Assembly (NCBI GenBank): GCA_029558675.1
Contig: JAKQEF010000077.1
Coordinates: forward strand, 1-40,506
Reading direction: 5' to 3'
Source: Bacteroidota bacterium
Lineage (GTDB): Bacteria > Bacteroidota > Bacteroidia > Bacteroidales > Tenuifilaceae
DNA: 40,506 nt
Made by a program: the position numbers and the translations under genes
Notes under the pieces: generated by a model
The model's database searches: none
What the model was told of the DNA's origin: nothing
What the model saw: the letters and a program-made list of their open reading frames with translations, nothing else
In this document: positions 19,108 through 28,700 of the stretch, in pieces
How the letters are laid out: each line of letters begins with the position of its first letter
How positions within the stretch are numbered: the first letter of the stretch is position 1

Positions 19108-20613
19108 TTATTCCATTTGTCTAATTAAGGTATCTATAAATTCAATTTCACTCACGGTAATACCATACTTTGAAAATAACTTTTCATCAGTCCATTCTTC
19201 ATTGAAATCTTGAATTGGAACAAATGAAAATACTCCTCTTGAGATATTTTGTGTGTTTTTTATTAATGACATCATAAATCGAAAAAATCTTGTTTGCATA
19301 TATTTTGCTACATTATCGGCAATTTTTTTACTGTTATAAATTCCTACAACTAAGTATGTTTCAGTACTGCACGTCATTTTATCAGCAACAATAGGTTTGC
19401 TAATTATTTGGTGAGGATACGAATCGCCACCAGGACTGGCTTTTGAGACTAAAACTTTAATTTCTTTAATCCAATGCTTGTTTTTCAAAACTTGATCTTC
19501 TCTAACAAAGCCATTTTCACCAAATCGATAGAGTAAAATATTGTGACTATCTGTTTTACTCTTATTGAAATCAGAAAAATTAGAATCTAGGCCGAAAGGC
19601 TTCCTTGTACTAACAGTTTCATCAAAAGTCTTTTCATTAAATTTCTTAACTTTCCTTAATATATTAATGGCTTCATTGTATCTTACAAAAACATTGGATT
19701 TCGGTTCAAGCAAAGGTCTCTGAGATGTACTTAAAACTGTTCCGTTCTTATAATTTGTTATTTTACAATCACCCTTATGTTCTCTATCCCATAAAAAATA
19801 GCAAACACCGCCACGAATATTTAATCCAGGAAAGCAGTCTGAAGTTTCAGGAAAATCGTGTATTTGAGCCAATCGTTTATCATTAAGCATTTCATCTCTA
19901 AATTCATCCAATCCTTTTCCTCCTGAATACCATCTTGCTGGTATAATCATAGAGAGATATCTTGGATTTAATTTTTTGGCTTGTTCTATAAATTTATGAT
20001 AAAGCGAAATTGCACCTGAATCACGTCCACCACCATCACTCATTTGATACGGCGGGTTTCCAATAATTACATCGAACTTCATATTAAAAATTTCTTCAGG
20101 TTTATCTGTATGAATAAAATTGTAGGCATAGGTTTCTAAGCCCTTATCGCGGTCGTACACCTCTTGGCTGGCACCGCAATAGGTGCATTTACCGCCTTCC
20201 CATGTATGTTGCATTCGCCGGTAAAGAATATTGCCCTGCTCATCATCAAAAGTTTCACAAACAGAGTATTTGCCATTGGCTGTTTTGGAGCAATACACGC
20301 TTCGGCGAGAAAGTAATGCAGTGAGCTCCGTAATGGCTATGCCATAGAGCTGCTGACAAAAAATATGGTTTATGCGCTCCTGCTTGTTGGGTATTTGGTT
20401 TTCCAAACCCAGCATAAGCCGTTTGGCTATTTCCCGCAAACACACACCCGTTTTAGAAACGGGGTCGAGAAACCGAGCATTGGGGTCGCGCCAAAGCTTG
20501 GCAGGCAACAGGTCGAGCATATCGTTCACCAAATTGGGTGGGGTAAACACCTCGTCGTTGCTCAGGTTGGCCAGACAGGTTAGAACATCGGGGTTGTAAT
20601 TTGTCTGAATCAC
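19108..20613 (-). CDS. Eco57I-type N6-adenine DNA methyltransferase subunit (NPPY and target-recognition region), GTG start
   Basis: FDVIIGNPPYQMSDGG; N-terminal DEVFTPPNLVNDMLDLLP with decayed motif I (FLDPVSKTGVCL); C-terminal TRD-like region ending WTDEKLFSKYGITVSEIEFIDTLIRQ. Confidence 0.85.
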   Translation of the reverse strand: MIQTNYNPDVLTCLANLSNDEVFTPPNLVNDMLDLLPAKLWRDPNARFLDPVSKTGVCLREIAKRLMLGLENQIPNKQERINHIFCQQLYGIAITELTALLSRRSVYCSKTANGKYSVCETFDDEQGNILYRRMQHTWEGGKCTYCGASQEVYDRDKGLETYAYNFIHTDKPEEIFNMKFDVIIGNPPYQMSDGGGRDSGAISLYHKFIEQAKKLNPRYLSMIIPARWYSGGKGLDEFRDEMLNDKRLAQIHDFPETSDCFPGLNIRGGVCYFLWDREHKGDCKITNYKNGTVLSTSQRPLLEPKSNVFVRYNEAINILRKVKKFNEKTFDETVSTRKPFGLDSNFSDFNKSKTDSHNILLYRFGENGFVREDQVLKNKHWIKEIKVLVSKASPGGDSYPHQIISKPIVADKMTCSTETYLVVGIYNSKKIADNVAKYMQTRFFRFMMSLIKNTQNISRGVFSFVPIQDFNEEWTDEKLFSKYGITVSEIEFIDTLIRQME

Positions 20614-20617
20614 GGAT
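20602..20617. repeat. Left inverted repeat of the GxxExxY cassette
   Basis: TGTCTGAATCACGGAT; 15/16 identity with the reverse complement of 21060-21075. Confidence 0.85.
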
Positions 20618-21032
20618 TTTGCAGATTTTTAGATTTCACGGATTGGTTGTGGTGGGTCAAAATCAGTCGCTTGAATTCCAAGCTTTTTGAACCAAAGTTT
20701 ATAAGTAAGCCTATTTCAAGTTTGTATGCTTTTAAATAATTAAGGGTTTGTGCCAGATGAACATCTTCGAGTTTGGTCAAGGCTTTTAATTCCACCAATA
20801 CTTTACCTTCAACTACAAAATCGGCCCTACGAGTACCTATTGGTTCAGGTAAGTCCTTATAGAAAATATCTTGCTCAATTTCCCGGGCAAACTCCAGTTC
20901 TGCCTGCTTCATCTCCCATGCCAATGCTCTTTGGTAAATCACTTCCTGAAATCCATTACCCAAGAACTTATGAACCTCAAAGGAAGCCCCAATGATTCTT
21001 TCTGTAATTTCTTTATATTTCAATTCTTCCAT
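20610..21032 (-). CDS. GxxExxY family protein (PD-(D/E)XK-like fold suspected)
   Basis: GNGFQEVIYQRAL contains the GxxExxY signature; also RRADFVVEGKVLVELKAL (D...ExK-like). Coupled to the downstream MTase gene by a GTGA overlap. Confidence 0.88.
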   Translation of the reverse strand: MEELKYKEITERIIGASFEVHKFLGNGFQEVIYQRALAWEMKQAELEFAREIEQDIFYKDLPEPIGTRRADFVVEGKVLVELKALTKLEDVHLAQTLNYLKAYKLEIGLLINFGSKSLEFKRLILTHHNQSVKSKNLQNP

Positions 21033-21055
21033 AATCAGCGAAATCGTTTAATCCG

Positions 21056-21718
21056 TCATATCTGTGATTCAGACAGTTTTAAGAAATGAATAAGCGGGTA
21101 ATCTTTTACAGGCTCATCAATGGCTGCGGCATTGCCCTCATCGTTAAAGAGCGATAACTGGTGTGTTTTCTCCACCAAAAATTTAAACATATAGTCCCTT
21201 CGCTTCATCATGGTGCTGTTTACAGCACTCCACTCCGAGAAAACAATAGGCTCTTTGGTTTCGGGGTTGGTAAAGTCCAAGGCATCGCCCCATAATATAT
21301 TCCTATTTAGCAAGAAGCGTATGCTTCGCCTGCATTCATCCTTGCAATGGGCATTGAAAAGAGCGGTGTATCGCTCATTAAAGATGCTGTAGAGTCGTTC
21401 TCGGCACTCCTGCGCATTGTCTTCCAAAATTTCAACGCCATAAATACTTGAAACGGCTATTACGGCATATCGCTCCCAATCAAATTGGCTTTTGCTGTAC
21501 CGCTGTTCAACCACATTTAGCTTTCTGCGAAGCACTTCTGCCAAAAAGTTACCGTTACCACATGCAGGCTCCAAAAATCTGGACTCTATCCGCTCCGTTT
21601 CGTGTTTCACCAAATCCAACATAGCATTCACTTCCCGCTCGTTGGTAAACACTTCGCCGTGGTCGGCAACTCTTTTTTTGGATTTTACCTGGTTATAATT
21701 CTTTTTTTCTTTTGTCAA
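21056..21718 (-). CDS. SAM-binding DNA methyltransferase subunit (restriction subunit M-like)
   Basis: KKRVADHGEVFTNEREVNAMLDLV...FLEPACGNGNFLAEVL. ORF extends to 21868, but an in-frame TTG at 21718 (LTKEKKNYNQVKSKKRVADHGEVF) is a more plausible start than the low-complexity extension. Confidence 0.78.
   Translation of the reverse strand: MTKEKKNYNQVKSKKRVADHGEVFTNEREVNAMLDLVKHETERIESRFLEPACGNGNFLAEVLRRKLNVVEQRYSKSQFDWERYAVIAVSSIYGVEILEDNAQECRERLYSIFNERYTALFNAHCKDECRRSIRFLLNRNILWGDALDFTNPETKEPIVFSEWSAVNSTMMKRRDYMFKFLVEKTHQLSLFNDEGNAAAIDEPVKDYPLIHFLKLSESQI
21060..21075. repeat. Right inverted repeat of the GxxExxY cassette
   Basis: ATCTGTGATTCAGACA; reverse complement TGTCTGAATCACAGAT. Confidence 0.85.
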
Positions 21719-21945
21719 CTCGTTCTCTTTATTTTTGAAATTCTCACTTTTAAAATTAGTTATAATGCTTTGTTTTCTGTTCGTACGTTCACAAAAAAAA
21801 CTGTGCTTTTGTTTTTCTTTTGAATATTGGCATAGAAACTTTTCATGTACGTAAAAAAACATTTTCATTCAAAGTCTTTATTTAAATTGCTCTTCCGGCT
21901 TTCCTGTATCGGGCTTACTCCTTTTTGAAAACTTTACAACGCCAA

Positions 21946-21958
21946 CAAGTTAAACTTG
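21946..21958. repeat. Short palindrome upstream of the restriction operon (operator candidate)
   Basis: CAAGTT-A-AACTTG, perfect 6-bp arms. Confidence 0.3.
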
Positions 21959-22152
21959 TACAGTTGAAGCTTTACCCAAATATTCCTTTGCAAGTTATTT
22001 ATTCTTCAACAAAGAATCAAATGGTAATTGTATTTATTCCAAACTCTCGGTTAATACGTGGTAGTTGGTGTTTGTCTTTCCCATTTAGACTGCCACACTT
22101 AAGGTAATCTAAACTCCGCATCGATACCACTATGGACCAACGCATCAACCTA

Positions 22153-22989
22153 TTACTGCTTTTTCAGCACCACGGTATCCTGAAAGTCGATACAGTTGTT
22201 CTTGTCCCTGCCCGGCCAGAAGCCGTAATATATCCTTTCCACAGCCAGCTTGTTCTTTTCAAACAGCTGCAACAAGTAGGGCTCTTTAAAGGCAACGTTT
22301 GCCTCCTTTACCCTTGGATCGAGCAGTAGGTAATGACCACAGTCGTGGTTAAATTGCAAGCCCTTATTGCCGGCCATGAGCCTTTGGCTCTCCTCATTGT
22401 GGATAAAAAAGGTAGCCAGACAGATGCCTCCCTTTTTCAGCACCCTCTCAATCTGGTTTAGATAGTTGTCAACATCTTCGGGAAGCATATGGGTGAAAAC
22501 AGAGAATAGGAACACCAGGTCAAATTCGCCATCACTGTATGGGAATGCGAAATTTCGTGCTTCGGCCGTTGTACTCAGGTTGTAAAGGTCGTTTTTCAGG
22601 GCGATATGCCTGAATTGGAAATTGGGATGGAGAGGGGTTATCCTCCTTTGGCACCACTCAACGCCTGCCTTCACAATGTCGAAGCCCTCGTACGAGCCAT
22701 TGGCATTTAAATACTTTGTGAGAGGGATGGCAACTCGTCCTATGCCGCTCCCTACATCCAGCACCCTGTGGCTTGGCATAAGGCCTCCATGCTGTGTGAG
22801 AATGTCCAAAAGCCTTTCGCCCTGCATCAGAAAATCGCCCGAGCCTATAAAAATCTTCCCCCTGGGCGGTGTTATGGCGTCGCGCTTCCCGGTAATCCCC
22901 TCAAAAATATCGATGGGAAGGTAGTATATCCGTCTCACAACCCGTCGAAGCGACGGGCTAAGCATGTAGTACAATTTCCTTTTATTCAT
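22153..22989 (-). CDS. Class I SAM-dependent methyltransferase
   Basis: VLDVGSGIGRVAIPLTKYL, FDLVFLFSVFTHM. ORF track start is 23070; internal ATG at 22989 preferred. Confidence 0.85.
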   Translation of the reverse strand: MNKRKLYYMLSPSLRRVVRRIYYLPIDIFEGITGKRDAITPPRGKIFIGSGDFLMQGERLLDILTQHGGLMPSHRVLDVGSGIGRVAIPLTKYLNANGSYEGFDIVKAGVEWCQRRITPLHPNFQFRHIALKNDLYNLSTTAEARNFAFPYSDGEFDLVFLFSVFTHMLPEDVDNYLNQIERVLKKGGICLATFFIHNEESQRLMAGNKGLQFNHDCGHYLLLDPRVKEANVAFKEPYLLQLFEKNKLAVERIYYGFWPGRDKNNCIDFQDTVVLKKQ

Positions 22990-23184
22990 GGTTCCCATTA
23001 TCAGTTCACAAATATACCACAATGGATTTTGCCAAAGCCACCTTATCCCAAAAAACCATGCTGCGGCCAAAGTACTTCATCGATTGGCATCTCCAAATAT
23101 GCTTCGTAATGGTTTGGGGAGAATATTTTTGGGCATTATCTTTTGGGGAGATTATTGCGATTTATATACTTTTACCAAAAAAAC

Positions 23185-24717
23185 ATGAGGTATCTGTTCA
23201 GGCACTTTCCTTTTATCCTTTTTCTCATTGTCACCACGCTGGTGTTTTCCATCATTATCCTGGTGCCCAATTATAAGCATTACCCCTTTGAGGGGATCAA
23301 CGATTTGGTGCTTGTCATCGGGCATTGGAGTATTGCAGCCATGGGCATGCTGTGCCTGGTGCTTCTGCTCAGCCTGAACAGGTGCGTATTCATGGTTGCT
23401 TTCCCGCTGTTCGTGGCGGTTGCATCGGCAACGGCACTTTTCACATGGCAGTTCGATGTGAGCATTAACTCGGCGCTCATCGAGTCCATTTTCCTTACCA
23501 ATGCTCAGGAGGCATCGGGCTTTTTCACCTTCCCCCTGCTAATTACCCTGCTTATTTCCCTTGGCCTCAGTGCCTTTGCAATAATCATCCGCTTTAGGAT
23601 TAGGTGGACACGGAGGCAGACATACGTGGCCATACTGCTTTTTGTCGCTTGCTACTCTGCGTTTTGGTATGTGAATAGAAAGAGGTATAACACCATGCTT
23701 CAGCGCAACCCCTTTTCGTACTATTTGGCCACCAAGGAGTACCTAAAGGAGCGGCGGGAGCTGTCGAAAGACAGGCTGATGGTGGGTAAGGGCGCTTACA
23801 CCGACGAGGATTCCCTGCTGGTGGTCTTTGTCATTGGCGAGGCATTGCGTGCCGACCATCTGCAGATGAACGGCTATCACAGGGTTACCATGCCCAACAT
23901 GGAAAGGCGGGGAGTGGTGTCGCTGCCGCATCTGTTCTCGCCCTACACCCATACGGCACAGAGCCTACCCTACATCCTCACAAGGGCAAGGGCCGATTCC
24001 ATCGATCCGGTGGCCACCGAAAGCTCATTCATCGATGCTTTTAAACAAAGCAACTTTTACACAGCCTGGCTGGGTAACCAGAATCCTACCAAAACCTATA
24101 GGTTTTTTGTTGGCGAGTGCGATACGGTATTTGTGAATAAGCCGCAACTGTCGGATTACAGCGTGTTGAAAAAGATGGACTCCGACCTGCTGGAGCCATT
24201 CTATGGGCTGATAGAACAAAAAAAGCCCAAGATGTTGGTTAATCTGCACTTCATTGGTAATCACTGGTGGTACAACAGCAACTATCCCGATACTTTTGCC
24301 ATTTTCAAACCCATAATGCACTCCAAGGTTATTTCGGAGGAAAACCGCGAGATGATGATAAACTCCTATGACAATGCCACGCTTTTCTCCGATTACCTGC
24401 TCGATATAATCATTGGAAAGATAGAGAAGGAGAATTCCCTGCTCATCTTCCTTGCCGATCACGGACAGTCGTTTGGCGAGCAGGGCAAATGGCTTCACAC
24501 CAACAACACCCCCACCGAGCAAAACCCTGCGGGTTTTATCTGGCTATCACAATCGTTCAGGGAAAAGTACCCCGAGAAGGTGGAGAGCCTGATGTCCAAC
24601 CGAAGCAAGACCATCAACACCTCTTTTCTTTTTCATACCATCCTTCACGGAGTAGCCATTCATTCGCCCTATTTAGATGTCAGGCAGAGCCTCTTTTCAC
24701 CCGATTACCAACCATAA
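23185..24717 (+). CDS. Lipid A phosphoethanolamine transferase-like (EptA-type sulfatase-fold) membrane protein
   Basis: N-terminal TM helices; VVFVIGEALRADHLQMNGY, YTHTAQSLPYILTR (nucleophile Thr region), LADHGQSFGE. ORF track start is 23143. Confidence 0.85.
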   Translation: MRYLFRHFPFILFLIVTTLVFSIIILVPNYKHYPFEGINDLVLVIGHWSIAAMGMLCLVLLLSLNRCVFMVAFPLFVAVASATALFTWQFDVSINSALIESIFLTNAQEASGFFTFPLLITLLISLGLSAFAIIIRFRIRWTRRQTYVAILLFVACYSAFWYVNRKRYNTMLQRNPFSYYLATKEYLKERRELSKDRLMVGKGAYTDEDSLLVVFVIGEALRADHLQMNGYHRVTMPNMERRGVVSLPHLFSPYTHTAQSLPYILTRARADSIDPVATESSFIDAFKQSNFYTAWLGNQNPTKTYRFFVGECDTVFVNKPQLSDYSVLKKMDSDLLEPFYGLIEQKKPKMLVNLHFIGNHWWYNSNYPDTFAIFKPIMHSKVISEENREMMINSYDNATLFSDYLLDIIIGKIEKENSLLIFLADHGQSFGEQGKWLHTNNTPTEQNPAGFIWLSQSFREKYPEKVESLMSNRSKTINTSFLFHTILHGVAIHSPYLDVRQSLFSPDYQP

Positions 24718-25696
24718 ACGGCAGGTAACGGTTGAGGAAAAGGATAACGGGTATTACCAGCAAAATCTGAACTAAGGCCAAAAGGAGGGATATCCATACG
24801 TTGAACTCAATTTCGATACCCAGCACAAAAAGGGCAAAGCCCTTAATAAAGGTCATGGCAAGGAGATGAAACCCCAGCAGGGGCAGCGTGTTGCGACCAA
24901 CCCAGGCCATGGGCTTAATTAGAGGTATCAGTTTGAATAGGCAGAAAATCCAGATAAAACCTGCCAAACCGTTCAGGTACATCAGGTGGAAATGGTTGCC
25001 ATAGTCGCTGTAGTAGTAAAGCACCCTGCCGTTGTAACCTGCCATGGATACATGGACAATAAAAAACAGCAGCGATATTGCCATAAGCATTACGGCATTA
25101 TTCATTTTATCGATCAGGTTAAACCTGCGAATGAGGGTGCCAACAAAGTAAAAGCCGTAAACCGCCATGGCCACATCGAGGCTCCAGGGCAGGTGGGTTG
25201 ATGTAGTTTTGAACAGCGCATAGCCCGCTATGGGTATCACAATGGCCGGTATGAACCGGAAGCGGAACGGAATTTTCGATACCAAAAAGTCGATGAGCCC
25301 AACCATGAAAAGTGCCGGGAGGAACCACATGGGAATACCCCAGTTCATGTAGTCGGGGCCGCCTTGGGCATAGAGAATGCCCACAAGATTTTTTATTGGA
25401 TGGTACGCCTTGTCGGCACTTTCACCGTAGTGCCTTCCCACAAAAAACCAGAAAATGTAGAGCACTATGGCAATGGATAGGTAGGGCACAATCAACCGGT
25501 TGAACTGCTTTTTTAAATATTGACCAATGGCAATCTCCGACTTGTCTCCACTTACAAATCCCGAAATGACAAAGAAAAGCGGAACGCTGAAAGAGGTTGA
25601 AAAAGCGCTTAGCCACGATGAATGATCGTTATGCTCGAAGATAATAAGGAATATGGCCAAGGCCCGAAGTTGATCAATGTAGTGAAGTCTTTTCAT
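24680..25696 (-). CDS. Acyltransferase 3 family membrane protein
   Basis: MKRLHYIDQLRALAIFLIIFEHND, VPLFFVISGFVSG, many TM helices. ORF track start is 25771. Confidence 0.88.
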   Translation of the reverse strand: MKRLHYIDQLRALAIFLIIFEHNDHSSWLSAFSTSFSVPLFFVISGFVSGDKSEIAIGQYLKKQFNRLIVPYLSIAIVLYIFWFFVGRHYGESADKAYHPIKNLVGILYAQGGPDYMNWGIPMWFLPALFMVGLIDFLVSKIPFRFRFIPAIVIPIAGYALFKTTSTHLPWSLDVAMAVYGFYFVGTLIRRFNLIDKMNNAVMLMAISLLFFIVHVSMAGYNGRVLYYYSDYGNHFHLMYLNGLAGFIWIFCLFKLIPLIKPMAWVGRNTLPLLGFHLLAMTFIKGFALFVLGIEIEFNVWISLLLALVQILLVIPVILFLNRYLPFMVGNRVKRGSA

Positions 25697-25719
25697 GTTG
25701 TGATTACCTTTTCTACCAA

Positions 25720-25757
25720 AACAGTCGGTATCGACTATATGCCTGATACCGACTGTT
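25720..25757 (-). terminator. Probable terminator hairpin of the S41 protease gene
   Basis: AACAGTCGGTATC (25720-25732) and GATACCGACTGTT (25745-25757), perfect 13-bp arms, 38 bp past the stop at 25795 on the minus strand and followed by a short T run. Confidence 0.7.
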
Positions 25758-25794
25758 TGCGGGTTTGCCAATGTATGGCAAAGTTCTAAACAAT

Positions 25795-28700
25795 TTACTT
25801 AATCTCCACCTCAATCCATCCGCTACGGTCGGGATCGGCGGGGACAGGCCATTTTTTGGGAGGATTCTCCTCCAGCTGTTTCATCAGCACCTCCACCGCT
25901 TTCTCCAGCGACGGGTCGTGCCCCTGGTAGAGCAGGTGCGGGGCATCAATCACCTCTATGTCGGGATAAACGCCAACGCCCTCAACTACCCATTGACCCT
26001 CGCTATTGTAAATACCGAAGCGGGGAACGGAGATATAGCCGCCATCCACCAGCCCTGCGTTGCCGCTTATCCCCACCAATCCCCCCCAGGTACGGGTACC
26101 GATAATGGTGCCAAGTTTCTTCTGGCGGAAGAAGTAGGGGAACGCATCGCCACCTGATGATGAGTACTGGTTGATGAGCATGGCCTTGGGCCCATCGTGG
26201 GCTATGCCCGGTGTGCGCATGGGCTCCAGTCCTGCCCTGTGCCACAGGGCATGGGTTTCGCGCGTGAGCATCTCAATCATCCTGTCGGGGATAAATCCAC
26301 CGCCGTTAAAACGCTCGTCGATTATCAGCGCATCCTTGTGGTGGTAGGCATACATCCCGCGATGCAGCTCGCGATTACCCTCCACCGCCGTGTTGGGTAC
26401 GTAGATATACCCGATTCGGCCCCCTGAGAGTTTATCCACCATGGCACGACGGGTATTCACCCAGTCTAAATGCATCAGTTCCTGCTCACTGGCAATGGGA
26501 CGGATGGTATAGGTGCGTGCGCCAACAGCCGTAGGCTTACTGTTTACCGTGATACGGGTGGCAACGTTAACCCTGTTCTCGAGAAATCTGTACGGGTTGT
26601 CGTCGGTGGTAATGTCAGTACCTTCAATGGCAATCAGATACTCGCCTTCGGCAATATCAATACCTTGCTCCGTGAGTGGCGAACGGCGTTCGGGGTTCCA
26701 GTTTTCTCCCGGGAATATTTTCGAGATAATGTAGCGTTTGTTGGCCGGATCGCCCTTAAGTTTGGCTCCCAGCAAGCCCGTTTCCATGCGCTGCACACGC
26801 TCAAAGTCGCCCCAATCGGCATAGGAGTGTCCGGTGTTGGTTTCGGCAATGATTTCGCCAAAGATGTAGTCCAAATCGAAACGGTGGTTGAGGTACGGCA
26901 ATAGTTCAGAATATTTCTGACGGAAGCCGTTCCAATCCACGTTGTGCAGATTATCAACGTAGAAGAAGTCGCGGAAGATGCGCCATCCATCCACAAAGAT
27001 TTGGTTCCACTCCTTCCTTGGCTCAATGCGCATGGTCAGGTTGTCGAGGTTGAGCTTGCCATCGCCCGCTTTCTGGTTGGGAGCAAGGGAGGTAACTCCG
27101 TAATCGCCCCTGCTGCGGTAGATGAATTTTTTGCCATCGGCCGAGACTTTTCCCGTTTCAATACCCGCCATGATGAGCTCGTTTTTCTGTTCCTTAACGT
27201 TGTAGCGTTGCATCCCTCCTTCGTCGAAGTAAACAGCACCATCTTCAACTGCCTGCAATCCCCAGTAATCCTGCGATGGCAGCGGGAACGCAACGATGCG
27301 TTGGTTGGCTCCCTCAAAATCGATGGATACCACAATATCCTTCTTGGGCTCCTCCTTTTTATCGGCTTTCCCTGCCGATTCGGTGGTTTCTTTGGGTTCG
27401 AAAAGTTTTGGGCTGTCCTTTCTCAGCGCAAGGGCGTAAATCCGTGAGGCTTTATTGTAAAGATAGGTAAACTCGAAGCTGGAAAAGTCGAGGTTAAAGT
27501 CACGATTGGAGATGAAGAAGATGTAGTTGCCACACTTAGAGAATACCGGCCCTCTGTCGGAGAAAGTGCCATCGGTTAGTTGCCGTGGTTTGCCGGTTTC
27601 GATGTTGAAAACCCAGATGGCTCCCTGGCCGTTGGGCCCGTTCTTGGTATATACAATCCAACGCGAGTCGGGTGAGAATTCGTAGCTGCGAATCTCGTCG
27701 GAAGTGGGTGTATCCACAACGGTTATGCGGCCCGATTCAACGTCGAGCAGCTGCAGTTTCATGGAGCGGTCGAAGAACACCAGCATCTTGCTGTTGGGCG
27801 ACCACGTGGCGGGGTATTTCCACCCTTTCGAATTTTTGGTAATCTGCTTGGGCTTGGCATACTCCTTATTCTCCAACAGGTAAACCTCATACTCTCCCGT
27901 ATCGTCGGAGTAGTAGGCAGTCCATCGCCCATCGGGCGACCACTGCGGGAACACCGAACGCACCCCTTGCATATTGGTGAGGTTGTGGGTAGTTCCTTCG
28001 CCTGCGGGTACCGAAAAGATATCGCCACGGGCATCGAAAAGCACCCTGTTGCCACCGGGTGAAATGGCAAAACTGTTGATGTTACCCTTCACGTTTTTAT
28101 GGTAGGGCATGGTGTTGGCAAAGTCGTAGTTGATGTTCACAGCAACGCGTTGGGTTTGCTCCGTTTCGAGGTTCAGCTTGTATAACTGTCCGCCCACCTC
28201 GTACACAATCTGCCCGTTTCGTCCGCTGGGCCACATCACGTCAAATTTATTATGCTTGGTAATCTGCTTCACCTCACGGGTTTTGACATCGTAGCTGTAA
28301 ATATTGAGCCACAGGTCGCGGTCGGAGGCAAAGTAGATTTTATCGCGGTACCAGGTGGGTAAGTGGTCGGTGCCTTTAAAATCGGTGATTTCCTCAGAGG
28401 TGTTCTTTTCCAAATCGTAAATCCAGAGATTGGATGCGCGGCCACCTTTATAGCGTTTCCAGGTACGGAATTCCCTGTCCACGTATGTAAACACGATTTT
28501 TTTTCCATCGGGCGAAAGGTCGGCAAAACCTCCGTGGGGAATGGGAAGCTCCTCTTCGAGGCCTCCGTCAATGCTCACAAGGTAGTAGTTGCCCATTCTG
28601 TCGCCATAGGGCGTGCGGTTGCTGCGGAAAAGTACCCTTTTGCTGTCGGGAGTCCATCCCAGCACCACGTTGTCGAACCCTCCGCGCGGGGGCATCACCC

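Noticed and set aside
24025-24522. 165-aa minus-strand ORF within the phosphoethanolamine transferase gene
   Set aside because: Antisense shadow ORF of a clear sulfatase-fold coding region.
26944-27447. 167-aa plus-strand ORF within the tricorn-like protease
   Set aside because: Antisense shadow; the minus-strand reading has continuous propeller motifs.
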